From positions 49,901-76,165 of the forward strand of contig JAHBMJ010001007.1 of assembly GCA_018398765.1 (NCBI GenBank): a stretch of 26,265 nt of DNA, in the 5' to 3' direction. Of the stretch, positions 12,170 to 21,777 are shown in pieces. Under the pieces are notes generated by a model. The model saw nothing but the letters and a program-made list of their open reading frames with translations. It did not search any database and was not told where the DNA came from. This DNA is from Chromera velia. Taxonomy: Eukaryota; Sar; Chromeraceae. Every line of letters begins with the position of its first letter. Positions within the stretch are counted from its first letter, which is position 1. Both the position numbers and the translations under genes were made by a program.

Positions 12170-15100
12170 ATGGGTGCTGGATCATCAGTTCCTGTCAAGC
12201 AGGTCTCTGTTGTGATCATTGGGGGCGGTCCTGCGGGACTCTCTGCTGCAAAGAGCCTCGAGGGGCTCAAGGGAGTGAAAAAGGTCAGACAGCCAGAAGC
12301 ATCAGATCGACTTCCAAATACGTCAAAACATACGTTATGCGTACGTAGGCTGGTGGGGCATGAAGACAGTGACCCTCTTCTCAGCTTGTGTACGAAGAAA
12401 AAAACATGTGTGCTTCCTGGAATGGGCGCGAATGTAAATGTATAAGCAGGTGACGCTGCTGGACAAGAAGGACCACTTCGACCCTGTCATCTCCCAGCCG
12501 CGCCGCCTTGTGGAGCCTTCGTTTGCGGATGCGACATTGGTGAAATGGGAGGATATGATGACTCCCTCGTCTGCTGAGGTGAAGGTGGTAAAGGAGGTTG
12601 AAGCAGTGTCTCCGGGATCTGTGAAGTTCGTTTTGGCGTCCTCGGGAGAGTCGGAGACCCTCTCTGCCGACGTGATCGTGGTGGCCACTGGCTCCTCCTC
12701 CAGGTTGGCTTATCGGCCTGTGGATACGTACCCGCGTATTTTTCTTTGGGTCTCTGCTTTCGCTGTTGACTTCACTCACGGCATCTCTGTGGAGTCGCTT
12801 TCTGCAAGTAAAATCGACAGCTTTCGAGATAAAATGCTGTAATTCGCTCTCACTTGCGAACTTTTCGGACACTGGTCCTCTCTCGATTCTTGCATGTGAA
12901 GGAGCCCAGGCAGATTTTTGCAGGCACATGTACATATGAACAAGCGCATCGCAGATTGACAGGAGGACGACCTGGGCGGTGCCAAAAGTTGGTACAGGGT
13001 AGTAACGGGGTCTCACTCTCCATTGCGATGGTCATCTGATATTTTCTGCACTGAAAAATTGGTCGTCTGTTTCCTGAATTTCCCCTTATGTGCGTGTGCG
13101 TTGGAGATCGCAGATCCGAATTCGTGAAGAACAACGAGGGAAAGCCCCTCGAGACATACCTGGGGTTCTTCAGAGATTTCTCAGAGAAACTGAAAGTCTC
13201 CAAGGGAGTCGTGGTCGTCGGAGGAAACGATACGGGTTGGTTGGTTTGCAGTAGATCTAGACGGGGTTTGTCGTGAGGCGGCTGGGTGCTTGAAGTGTCA
13301 TCCAATAATGCTGTTCCCCCCCTCAGACTCACCTTTGATTTCTGTTTCATTCCGACGTAAAAGAATGTCTTTGCTGAGCGTGCAACCGGCCGTTGCATAA
13401 TCATTGCATTTTTTTGGATCTTTGTTTTCTTTCACCGTGTGTTTGCGTCGTAGAGGTTATGACTGTGCATTTTTTTTTTAGATGCATTTTCTTCTATTGC
13501 TATCTTTTGCATCTTTCTTTGTGTTCAATGCCACCTTTCTGCAGGCGTCGAGATTGCAGGAGAGATTGCGACCGACTTTCCCACCACAAAAGTCACCCTG
13601 GTGCACTCTCGACCCCATCTCCTTGCCTACCCCGAGGTGAGATGAGCCTAGGTGGGATTGGGCTTCACAGAGGTGCTTGTGCTTTTTGCGCCTGTGTACT
13701 CGTCTTGGAGATCTTTTCATTGTGGTCGTTGTCATGAATGAGTGCGCTTCTGTGATATGCAATCCATCCAATCAATCGCTCGTCGACCTGTCACTTCATT
13801 CATTGCACGAGGGGGCTCACTTGATTCTCCCTTCTTCATTGTGACCTCCCAAAATACCGTGCAGGTTGGTGCTCTGGCTGAAAAGTCCATGACTGCCCTC
13901 GGCGTGACTGTCTGTCTGGAGGACAGGCTGGATGCTCAGGATGTTATCGGAGGGACACCCACAACGTTGACTACCCAGAAGGGCACCGTGATCCCGGACG
14001 TCCAGTGCGTGATCAACTGTACAGGGGTGAAGCCAAACTCTGGGTTTCTCCCTTCTTCTGCGCTGGATGGTCAGGGCAGGGTGAAGGTGGACGTGGGCAC
14101 CCTGGTCTGTGAGGCTCTGACCACTCCGAGCTGTCTGACACTCGCGATTGGAGACGTCTCGGATGCCGCCAACGATGGAGGGCACTTTGTGGAAGCAGAA
14201 ACAATGGGAATTGCAGGTATTTACTTTCATATTCTGTATGAAAGAACGAAACAAAAAAGGCACTTTGTGGAAGCAGAAACGATGGGAGTTGTAGGTTGGT
14301 TGGCGGGGGGGAGGGGAGGCTGCGAAAGTTGAAAAGAAAAGCTGGTGAAGAGAATATTTACGAGGAAGAGTTCACTGTGTTGTGGTGGTGTTGATTGGGG
14401 CGGCATCTGAGCAAGTGATCGTAACATGCAGATGAGTGCATGTACATTGGTCGATGTGCTTGTCAACACGTTCGTGTAAATATGACGTCCAAGTGCATAT
14501 ATCGGATTGTGCATACACGCATACATATGATCATACTTCCAAACCTATACACGTTGCATATATGTGCGTTTACATACATATGGCCTTGACGTTTTTACAG
14601 CTGCAAAGGTGATTGCAACATACTGCCTGAAAGGTGAGGTTCCCTCCCAGCCCGTGTACTCGAGGAAGAACATGCTGAACGGCAAGACCGTCGTGTCGAT
14701 TGGGAGGAACGATGGAGCAGGGAATCTTCTGTTCACAGGTACTTCGGTGGATTGGGCCAGGCCAGCTCATGCATGGAGCTCTGTGGTCTTTTCTTGATGT
14801 CCAGTTCTGTGCGTGCGTCCGTCCGTGCGCGCGTGCGCGTGTTTCTGTGTAAATATAAGTCTGTCTGTGTGTCTGTCTCCAGATGGAATCCTGGCATTCT
14901 TCGCTCCGCCTGTACGCGCACACGCAATGATGAAACCATGAAAGAGAGGAAAAGAAGCAAGTAGAGAAACAGAAGAGAGAATAGACAGAAAAACTCCATG
15001 CTCTAGCTTCCTCACCTGCCCTATTGAGGAGGGACAAAACACTTTTTTCTACATATTTCCGTCTGCATCATGCGCGCAGGCCGAGCGATAGGGAAGATGA

Positions 15101-15231
15101 AGGCCAAGGACATGTTCATGCAAAAGTCCCTGAACTCTGGGGTCATGAAGTCCAACGCTCCTCGGAAGATCGCCTCGAAGGGGCCCCCAGACGCGAAGAA
15201 GGGGTACAAGGCAGCTGGGTGTTGCGGGTAG
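12170..15231 (+). CDS. AIFM2: AIFM2/FSP1-like FAD-dependent NAD(P)H oxidoreductase, 7 exons, 407 residues
   Basis: Likely transfers electrons from NAD(P)H to a quinone at a membrane, as known for ferroptosis suppressor protein 1. Exons: 12170-12283, 12450-12703, 13114-13235, 13545-13636, 13865-14216, 14601-14738 and 15080-15231 (stop TAG 15229-15231). Phases agree throughout (0,2,1,0,1,1); introns are 166-410 nt. The start MGAGSS fits an N-myristoylation signal, as in animal FSP1. The FAD-binding GxGxxG is G18-G20-G23 (IIGGGPAGL), then VVATGS at about 115-120. The NAD(P)H Rossmann motif is VVVVGGNDTGVEIAGEI (155-171), with Asn161 where the middle Gly is expected. NCTGVKPNSGFL (245-256), the second FAD motif AIGDVSDA (288-295) and VSIGRNDGAG (343-352) match FSP1 landmarks. 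The protein is longer than human FSP1 (373) through a Lys-rich, Cys-Cys-Gly-ending tail. The end of exon 5 is partly duplicated in intron 5. Confidence 0.93.
14181..14296 (+). repeat. Duplicated exon-5 donor junction (period 78)
   Basis: 38 bases at 14181-14218 recur at 14259-14296 with a few changes. Each copy contains the HFVEAETMG codons, the exon end and an AG|GT. The second copy lies in intron 5, and reading from exon 5 through it stays open. Use of the second donor would add 26 residues and keep the phase. Confidence 0.9.
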
Positions 15232-15558
15232 ACATGCAGATCGATCAAGGGAGAATTCGGTGAAGAAAGAAAGAGGGCACGGGGACGGGGAAGTCGGCGG
15301 GCGGGAGGCTAATCGGAGTTGTAGCCGTAGGCCTTCGATTCTACAGACAGAAAGAAGTTGGTAAGTGAAGCGTTGGATGCAGCCGATCCACCAGACTTCC
15401 TAGCTCGTTTATGCAAACCTCTCTGTCTTTTGAGGTCTCTCAGAGAGAAAAAGGAAAGAAGCAACACTATCGGCTAGATTTCCATCTAAACCTGCCTGTC
15501 TGTCTGTCTGTCTGCCTGCCTGCCTGCCTGTCTGTCTGTCTGTCTGTCTGTCTGTGTA

Positions 15559-15592
<34 letters not shown>

Positions 15593-16782
15593 CGGACGTC
15601 TGAAAAAAGAAATCACTGCATGACGTGGAAAGGGAATGACAATCGAGGGACCGAGGAAGGGGGAAAGGGTGAGGCGCCAATACTCAAATGTGGAAGAAAC
15701 GAAACGTCAAGAAAAGGGAGGAGGGGCATATACTACAGAAAGTGCTCTTGGAAGTCTTTTGGGCTTTTTTTTGTGCGTGTCTTTCTTTAATAGACTTGCC
15801 AATTGAACAATTTCAAAAAAATGGGCCAGAAAGGAGGAAGAGAAAGTGTGACTGAGAAGCCTGAGTTAAACAGGCTGAGTAGTACTAAGTCGATAAGCAA
15901 TAAAGACTGCTCGGGCGGCAAGTTGTTTTATATATCAGCAGCAACTTAAATATGAAGAAAAGTTGTTCTATAAGCTGTTTGTGTCAGACTCTTGACTGAG
16001 TCTTATAATTAATCACAATAACTTCAGATTCAATGTAGATTTCAATCAATCAATCACTCAATCAATCAATCAACCAACTAGTCAATTAATTAATCATACT
16101 CCAGATCACATTGGCAGTGACATTGTATTGTGACAATTAATCAATCAATCAATTCATTCATTCATGTAGAAGTTTGAGACTGCAGTCGTGTCCGACGTGT
16201 CATATTGGATCTAGAGATGGATACAGAGTTTATTTCATGTTATCTAAGTTATCTATAGCTTAAATTAGGTTTTAAATACGACGTTGGTCGTTACAATTGA
16301 CGTTATGGTATAGGTAATTAGTAAACGAACTTACTATAAACCAACTTACTTAAAGAAACCAACTTTAGTTTGCATTTTTGTCCGTGGAGTTCCATGCAAT
16401 GGTACAGATAGAAATTAGAGTTAAATCTAGAGTTAAATATTTATGCATATATAATTTATTCATTGCACTGAATGTAATATTTAACAGTTTAACTATATAC
16501 TGAAATTTGTTTACTATTTGGATCCTAGTATAAAATGGCTTTCATTCAGACTTAAATTTCAGTTTACCCATCAAATCATCAATCACTATGTATGATTTAA
16601 TTTAACATCATCAAACAGACTGTGCATTTATTGAATTTCTGACTTTAACATCTCTCGAATTAATAGCTAGATTAATAGTTAATTATGCCTCTTTTCGTAC
16701 GTTCTATATGCAGACGAACACTTCAAAGCTTGAACGAATAATCACAAAGAGGTTTACGACTCTTCACTCTCTATACATAGGT
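15232..16782. other. Intergenic region
   Basis: No confident gene. It holds a (TCTG)n tract at 15491-15591, a short 42-codon open frame from ATG 15820 with nothing to support it, (CAAT)n tracts at 16043-16095 and 16137-16164, and an AT-rich island from about 15780 to 16780 between the convergent 3' ends of the oxidoreductase and leucine-rich-repeat genes. Confidence 0.6.
15491..15591. repeat. (TCTG)n microsatellite
   Basis: About 100 bp of TCTG/TGCC units with few interruptions, intergenic. Confidence 0.95.
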
Positions 16783-18503
16783 TTACAAAAGTTCCTCATC
16801 CTGATACCCAGGGTTCAACCTCGCAAAAACGCGCCTTGGTCTCTCGTCTGCGCTTGATTCATCCCCCATCTCATCTGAGTCCTCACTCCCGCCTTCCTCC
16901 GAGTCATTGTCCGACTCAGGGGATGAATGGCGGCTGAGGTTCAGAACAGAACGACGCCCCTCGGCGACATGCTCTCTGAAGGCGGAGACACAACCCTGCT
17001 CGCCTCGGAGAGACAAACTCCGAAGAGATGGAAGCCTTTGGGCATTCAGAGCAGCTGCGAGGGCAGCCCCATCCCAATCTCCCGACACAAACCCAAACTC
17101 CAACGTCTCCAGCCGAGTGAGGCTAGACGTTTTCAAGGCCTCTGCAAACACTGTCAGCCCGTCCCCACCCATCTGAATCTCCTGGAGGTGCATTCGGACT
17201 AAGCTGCTCATGCTTGTGACTTTCAGGGCTGCTGCGAGTGCCCTCATGTCGTTCTCGTCTCCGCTCAGATGCAGAGCACGGAGGTCAGGCAGGCAGCCTG
17301 TTGACATGGCTTCCAGCCAAAAGGACGTATAGTCCTGGTCGTCGGGGTCATCTGCGGGTACAAGTGGGGAGTCTGCAAGGTGTCCGTTGGGGAAGTTCGT
17401 GTACTTGAGGGATTTCAGTTTCCCACCCAGCACCGCCTTCTTCAAGACGGATGCCCACTCGCCCGACGCGCCGACGCGCCGGAAAAAAAGAGTGAGAACT
17501 TCCAATGAGGGGAAGTTGCCTGCTTCTGCGGACTGTGACAGGACGAGCAGGTCATCCTTGCTCATTTCAAAGACAGCGATCTCAAGCTGCCTCAGGTTGG
17601 TCAGCTCTGAGGAGCGGCAAGCGGAGAGGACATCTCCGCAATGCTCACTGAGCCAGAGCTTATCAAGGCACTTACCCTTTCCGGATTTGATCAGTTCAGC
17701 ACACAGCAGCATTTCGTCCCCCCTAACGTTGATTGAGAGCGACTCAAATGGAAGGGGCCCTGACACCCCCGCAGCGGCTTGAAGGAAAGGCCGCACTGCG
17801 TCTCGCAGCACGTGGAGTCTTTCCAGGAAGGGGCAAGCACCCTCACATATCAACCTTGCCCCCTCCTCACTCACACCGTAGAGGGACATATAAAGCTTCT
17901 CAACAGGTGGGCCTGTCTCGCTGCTCAGATTTGCGAGAAGCGTCTCGGTTCCCCCCTCCTCAAACCCCATTTCCATCAAATCGAGAAAAGAGAGACGGGG
18001 AACTGAGGACGAATCGAGACACTCTGCAAACATTTCAGAAGCCTCGCTGACCTCCTGCCTCCCCCTAGCATCGTTCTCTGGATTCCCCTCTATGCGACTT
18101 AGCCCTAGAGTCTGAAGGTGGATAAGTTTTTTCTGAGAGATAATCTCTGCCAGCCCTTTGACAAACTGGGGGGGCAAGCAGTCGCCCTGCAGACGCAGTT
18201 CGTTGAGGAAAGGGAACGTTTCCTCTCTCAGCGCTTTGCAGAGGGACGGGCATCGGTATCTCTCCTCCCCGTCTCCGTCCCACCAAAGGACTTTGATGCT
18301 GAGAGTTTCGAGCAGAACAGGTTTCCTCTCAATGAACGCAGGAAGGAAGACACTCAGATCGTCTCCGTCAACCATGTTCGTGGCGATGTCTACGTACATG
18401 TGTTTGAGGGACGCCATCGTCCCCGCCCTGACTCCTTCTGCGAAGCCTGACCAGACTTCCTCTTCCTTCCCAGCTGCACAGACAGGGAGAAAGCCGAAAA
18501 AAA

Positions 18504-18534
<31 letters not shown>

Positions 18535-19540
18535 GAAAACGGAGAGTGGTGAGGGACAAATCACAGCAGGAGGCTTGTTGCGAGAAATAGAGACGAGAGA
18601 ACGGGCAAAGCGGATGGATGATCTTTTGAATGAATGAATGAACAAAGAACAGTGACAGGTTGAGTGAAAGAAGAGACATGCCAACGGATCCCAAGGAGTC
18701 GGTGGGGGGAGAAAAGGCGTCAGGGGTGGGTACGTGTCTGACTGAAAGACTGTAAGGGAAAAGGGCAGCATCTGAAAGGCTGGGCAGGGTGGGTTTTCGT
18801 TGTCTCTGTTCTTCTTCTTTCTGATTTCGTTGCTGTCACTTTCGCTTCGCTTCTCCATTGCATCCGTTTCTTCACTCTTTCTCCTTTTCCCTTCATATCC
18901 TCATTCTTTCGTTTTTTGCTTCCTGGACTTGTTTACCATTTTTCCCATGGCTCTCTTGTCCCCCTGAATGGATCCTCCGTCGGCCAAAATTGTTTTCTTT
19001 TTTTTTTCTCGGTTCATTTGTCCACGACTTTCACTCTGTCCACCCCTCGCTTCTCTCTGAGAGCCTGTCTCTCTGTCTGCCTGTCTTTCTGCGTAAAGAA
19101 AAACCAAGACAGCCACACAGCCTCCCCCCTCCGCTCCTGTCTTTCCGACTGACCTCGAAGGCTCAGACTCTTTAGAGAAGAGGGAAGAGAGAGAAAGTCT
19201 TTCTGACTGACCTCGAAGGCTCAGACTCTTTAGAGAAGAGGGAAGAGAGAGAAAAACCTCCCGGGCTTCCTCGGCACTCATCCGAAAACTCTCTCCTGCA
19301 CACACGAAAGGAATGCCAACGTACTTGCATGAGGCTAGCTGTGTTGATGCATGCATGCATCCATGCCGATGGATGGCCTCAAACCGGGACAGCGAGCGGC
19401 CGCTAAAGGGTGTAGGGATGTGTGGTGTGTATGTAGAAGAGAGAATGTCGATCCGTCGATTTGCACGTACGGCAAAAGGGGAAGTGGCGGGATGTGAGAT
19501 CACAGGAGAATCGCTCTCCCTGTGACTCGTGAAGGAAGGA

Positions 19541-19577
<37 letters not shown>

Positions 19578-21777
19578 GATTTCACTGGATGATCGTACGA
19601 ACATGCTTACAAGAACCCTCCCTGACTTACGTGTGAATCTGAGATCTTCCAAAGAGGGTTTCTCAAACGGCGAATTGGAGAGACGACTGTCCCCTTCTTT
19701 CGCGTCACAGTCCTTTTCGTCTTTCGGCGCTGCCTCTTCAGAGGAGGTGTCTTGTGTCTCTTGTTGAAAGAATTTCCTCAACAGGGGTACCGCATTGCCC
19801 TTCACTGCTGACGGGCCTGCACAACGCTCAAAATAGGGTGAGTGAGGGGGGGTCTAGACAGACGAGAGAGAGGAAGAGTCACAGCGAGGAAGGAGGCGGA
19901 GGAAAGCCAACAAACGAATGCGAGAACAGCGACGCACACAAAGGCAAGGCTTCGAAACAAAAATCAAACGACCGCATTTGCACACGACATGAAACACAAG
20001 AGACGAGAGCTGAAACCAGACGAAGTAAGAACTTTTAACAGAAACGAAGATTGGACTCCCGACCCTTTTTTTGTCCCCTCTGCTAGCTGGCCCACCACCC
20101 ACCGACCGACCGACCGACCCAAGGTCAAAGCGTTCACAGAGGCTGGTATGAAGGTCAGAACTTTGAAGAGTTCCTCAGAGGGGAGATTGCACTCTGCATG
20201 TATCAGGTGAAAAAGGAACCCGAAAAGACATATAGAAACACGATCGCACAAAATCGTGCAGACAGCTAGCATGAGTGGATGACCTGCAAAAAGACGCCGG
20301 GTCTTTGATTGACGAGACAAAGAAAGGAAACCACACAAGCCCAAGCGATCGCGCAGTCTCGTCTTCCGAGTGAGTGAGTGAGTGAGTGAGTGAGTGAGTG
20401 ACTGAGTGAGTGAGTGAGTGACCATACATCGAATTTGAATATCCACTCGATCGATCGACCAATTGGCCTTTTTCAGATCAGCAGGACTCTCCTTTCCTTT
20501 CCTTTCTTTGCCTGCCGAGTCTGAACACAACAGAGACAGAGAGCATACAGAAAAAAAAAAACGAGAGGGTCTCCGCCCGTCACCGCGTTTCTCAACTCCT
20601 TCTTTGCTTCAAATCTCATTCCAACACATGCACGGACAAGCTTTACCGCACAGATCGACGCGTGCACTCACTCACTCACTCACTCACTCACTCACTCGAG
20701 ATGTCCAAATGGTGCAACTCCAGGGGAACTTTTTTCTGCAAGCAGGCAAGAGGAATTAAGGGCAAACAATATCAACCGCAGGGCCGTTTGAGTGAATGAA
20801 TGAGGGACGGCGATTTCGAGTTCAGGGTCAAGCTGTACGCGTACACTACCAAAAAGCTGTGGCCGATGAAACTGATGCGTGCATCAACAGCCCAGAGAGA
20901 AACTGCATGCCAATATTGTCATTCAAGTCACACGTTGGAAACTGCTGGGGCAGTTTGACGAGGCTGTTTCGGCCATGAGCACGCCAAGAGCTTGAGTGGG
21001 AAGCTGCCAGTCGAACGGATGGCTGAAAGAAAAAAGGCGAACTCACAAAGAAAACTTCATTGGGAAACCTGACTTCAAAGGAAGAATGGAAAGAAGGTAT
21101 TTCTTCACCGACTCAAAAAACCTCTTTGAACCCCAGCTAGGCCTCTCGAGACGAGCAATTCCGACCTTCTTGAGCAGGTAAAGAATCAACCAGGCAGTTG
21201 CGTAGGAGTGCCGGCCGGATAGAAGCTCGGCCAGTGACTGCACACATTGAGCACGAAGCAGGAAAGATAGCCCAGACACATGAGATGGTTGAAGTCTTTC
21301 TTCTGATTCAGCACATTCAGCACAGGCAGGAAGACGCACAGCCACTCTCCAACCGTCTCTTCAAGCGGCTGCATGCATATTCACATGGAGGGAAAAAGCC
21401 TCGGTCGCATTCCCCTAGTCCCTTCAACCAATGATCCACACGAAAGTGACCAATGGAGCTGCCAACCTCTGAGTCTGGGTTCTGGTGTTCCACAAGCACG
21501 CACAAGAGGTCTTGGACAGAGGTGGGCAGGAGGCCCTCCTCCTCCGTGTGGTTCTCGGCCTTCGGTCCGCCTGCGTCAATTAAGTGAGAGGAAAAGGAGA
21601 CGGAAATAGTGAAAATAGGAACACGGATGCATTTGTCGACGTAGCATCCCGTACCTGGCAGAAATGAGACGGCAAGCCAGGCATAGGCACACAAGATCTG
21701 CAGACAGCGAACGGCGGTCCCGACATACCTTCAGGACCAGCACTCGTGTGGGACCTCTTGATTTGTTGCCCGGCCAT
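16783..21777 (-). CDS. Leucine-rich-repeat protein, multi-exon gene
   Basis: Probably a ribonuclease-inhibitor-type LRR protein for protein-protein binding; partner unknown. Secure minus-strand exons: 21777-21729 (ATG, MAGQQIKRSHTSAG), 21570-21467, an exon starting at 21368, then 20735-20696, 20193-20119, 19816-19631, 19295-19212 and 18473-16783 (563 codons with stop). Phases agree (1,0 early; 1,1,1,1 late). LRR signatures: LELHHLDIS|KCNLPSEELFKVL then PASVNALTL, and EEAREVFLSLPSSLKSLSLR across short exons. The last exon has many repeats of about 28-30 residues of the type LPDLRALHLSGDENDMRALA. An acidic Ser/Asp/Glu tail (SPESDNDSEEGGSEDSDEMG) precedes the end. The first exons encode a non-LRR helical region (PLEETVGEWLCVFLPVLNVL). 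Between about 21290 and 20740 the coding frame changes in ways not resolved here: sequence error, very short introns or decay. The open frame upstream of 18473 to 18858 is intron translation, because the acceptor at 18474-18476 joins in phase to 19212. Confidence 0.8.
18503..18537. repeat. (AAAG)n tract
   Basis: On the minus strand this is the long pyrimidine tract just before the acceptor of the last LRR exon, so it probably doubles as its polypyrimidine tract. Confidence 0.8.
19141..19256 (-). repeat. Duplicated LRR exon donor junction (58 bp tandem)
   Basis: 19141-19198 and 19199-19256 are nearly identical, period 58. On the minus strand each copy contains the end of an LRR exon (codons for LPSSLKSLSLR) and its CGAG|gtcagtc donor. 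The exon-proximal donor (exon end 19212) joins in phase to the last exon. 58 is not a multiple of three, so using the second donor would shift the frame. Confidence 0.92.
19527..19577. repeat. (GGAA)n-(GA)n microsatellite
   Basis: A purine tract in an intron of the LRR gene. Confidence 0.9.
20369..20420. repeat. (GAGT)n microsatellite
   Basis: A tetranucleotide tract in the intron between the 40-nt and 75-nt LRR exons. On the minus strand it reads (ACTC)n and lies opposite in sense to the (GTGA)n tract at the start of the same intron. Confidence 0.9.
20665..20695 (-). repeat. (GTGA)n tract beginning at a splice donor
   Basis: On the minus strand the intron after exon 20735-20696 starts gtgagtgagtgagtg and continues for about 30 nt. 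The first unit is the 5' splice site. Confidence 0.9.

Noticed and set aside
11808-12185. Minus-strand open frame of 125 codons with protein-like segments (RWMGFSPDGVV and others).
   Set aside because: It overlaps the start exon and 5' flank of the FSP1-like gene, runs into the repeat, and has no splice partner or recognised domain.
16907-18637. Several plus-strand open frames of 75-159 codons.
   Set aside because: Shadows opposite the long LRR exon, which has clear repeat structure on the minus strand.
18474-18858. Extension of the LRR open frame to an ATG at 18858 (start MEKRSESDSNEIRKKKN).
   Set aside because: The stretch is translated intron: it includes the pyrimidine tract and a TGCAG acceptor at 18474-18476, and the upstream LRR exon at 19212-19295 joins there in phase.
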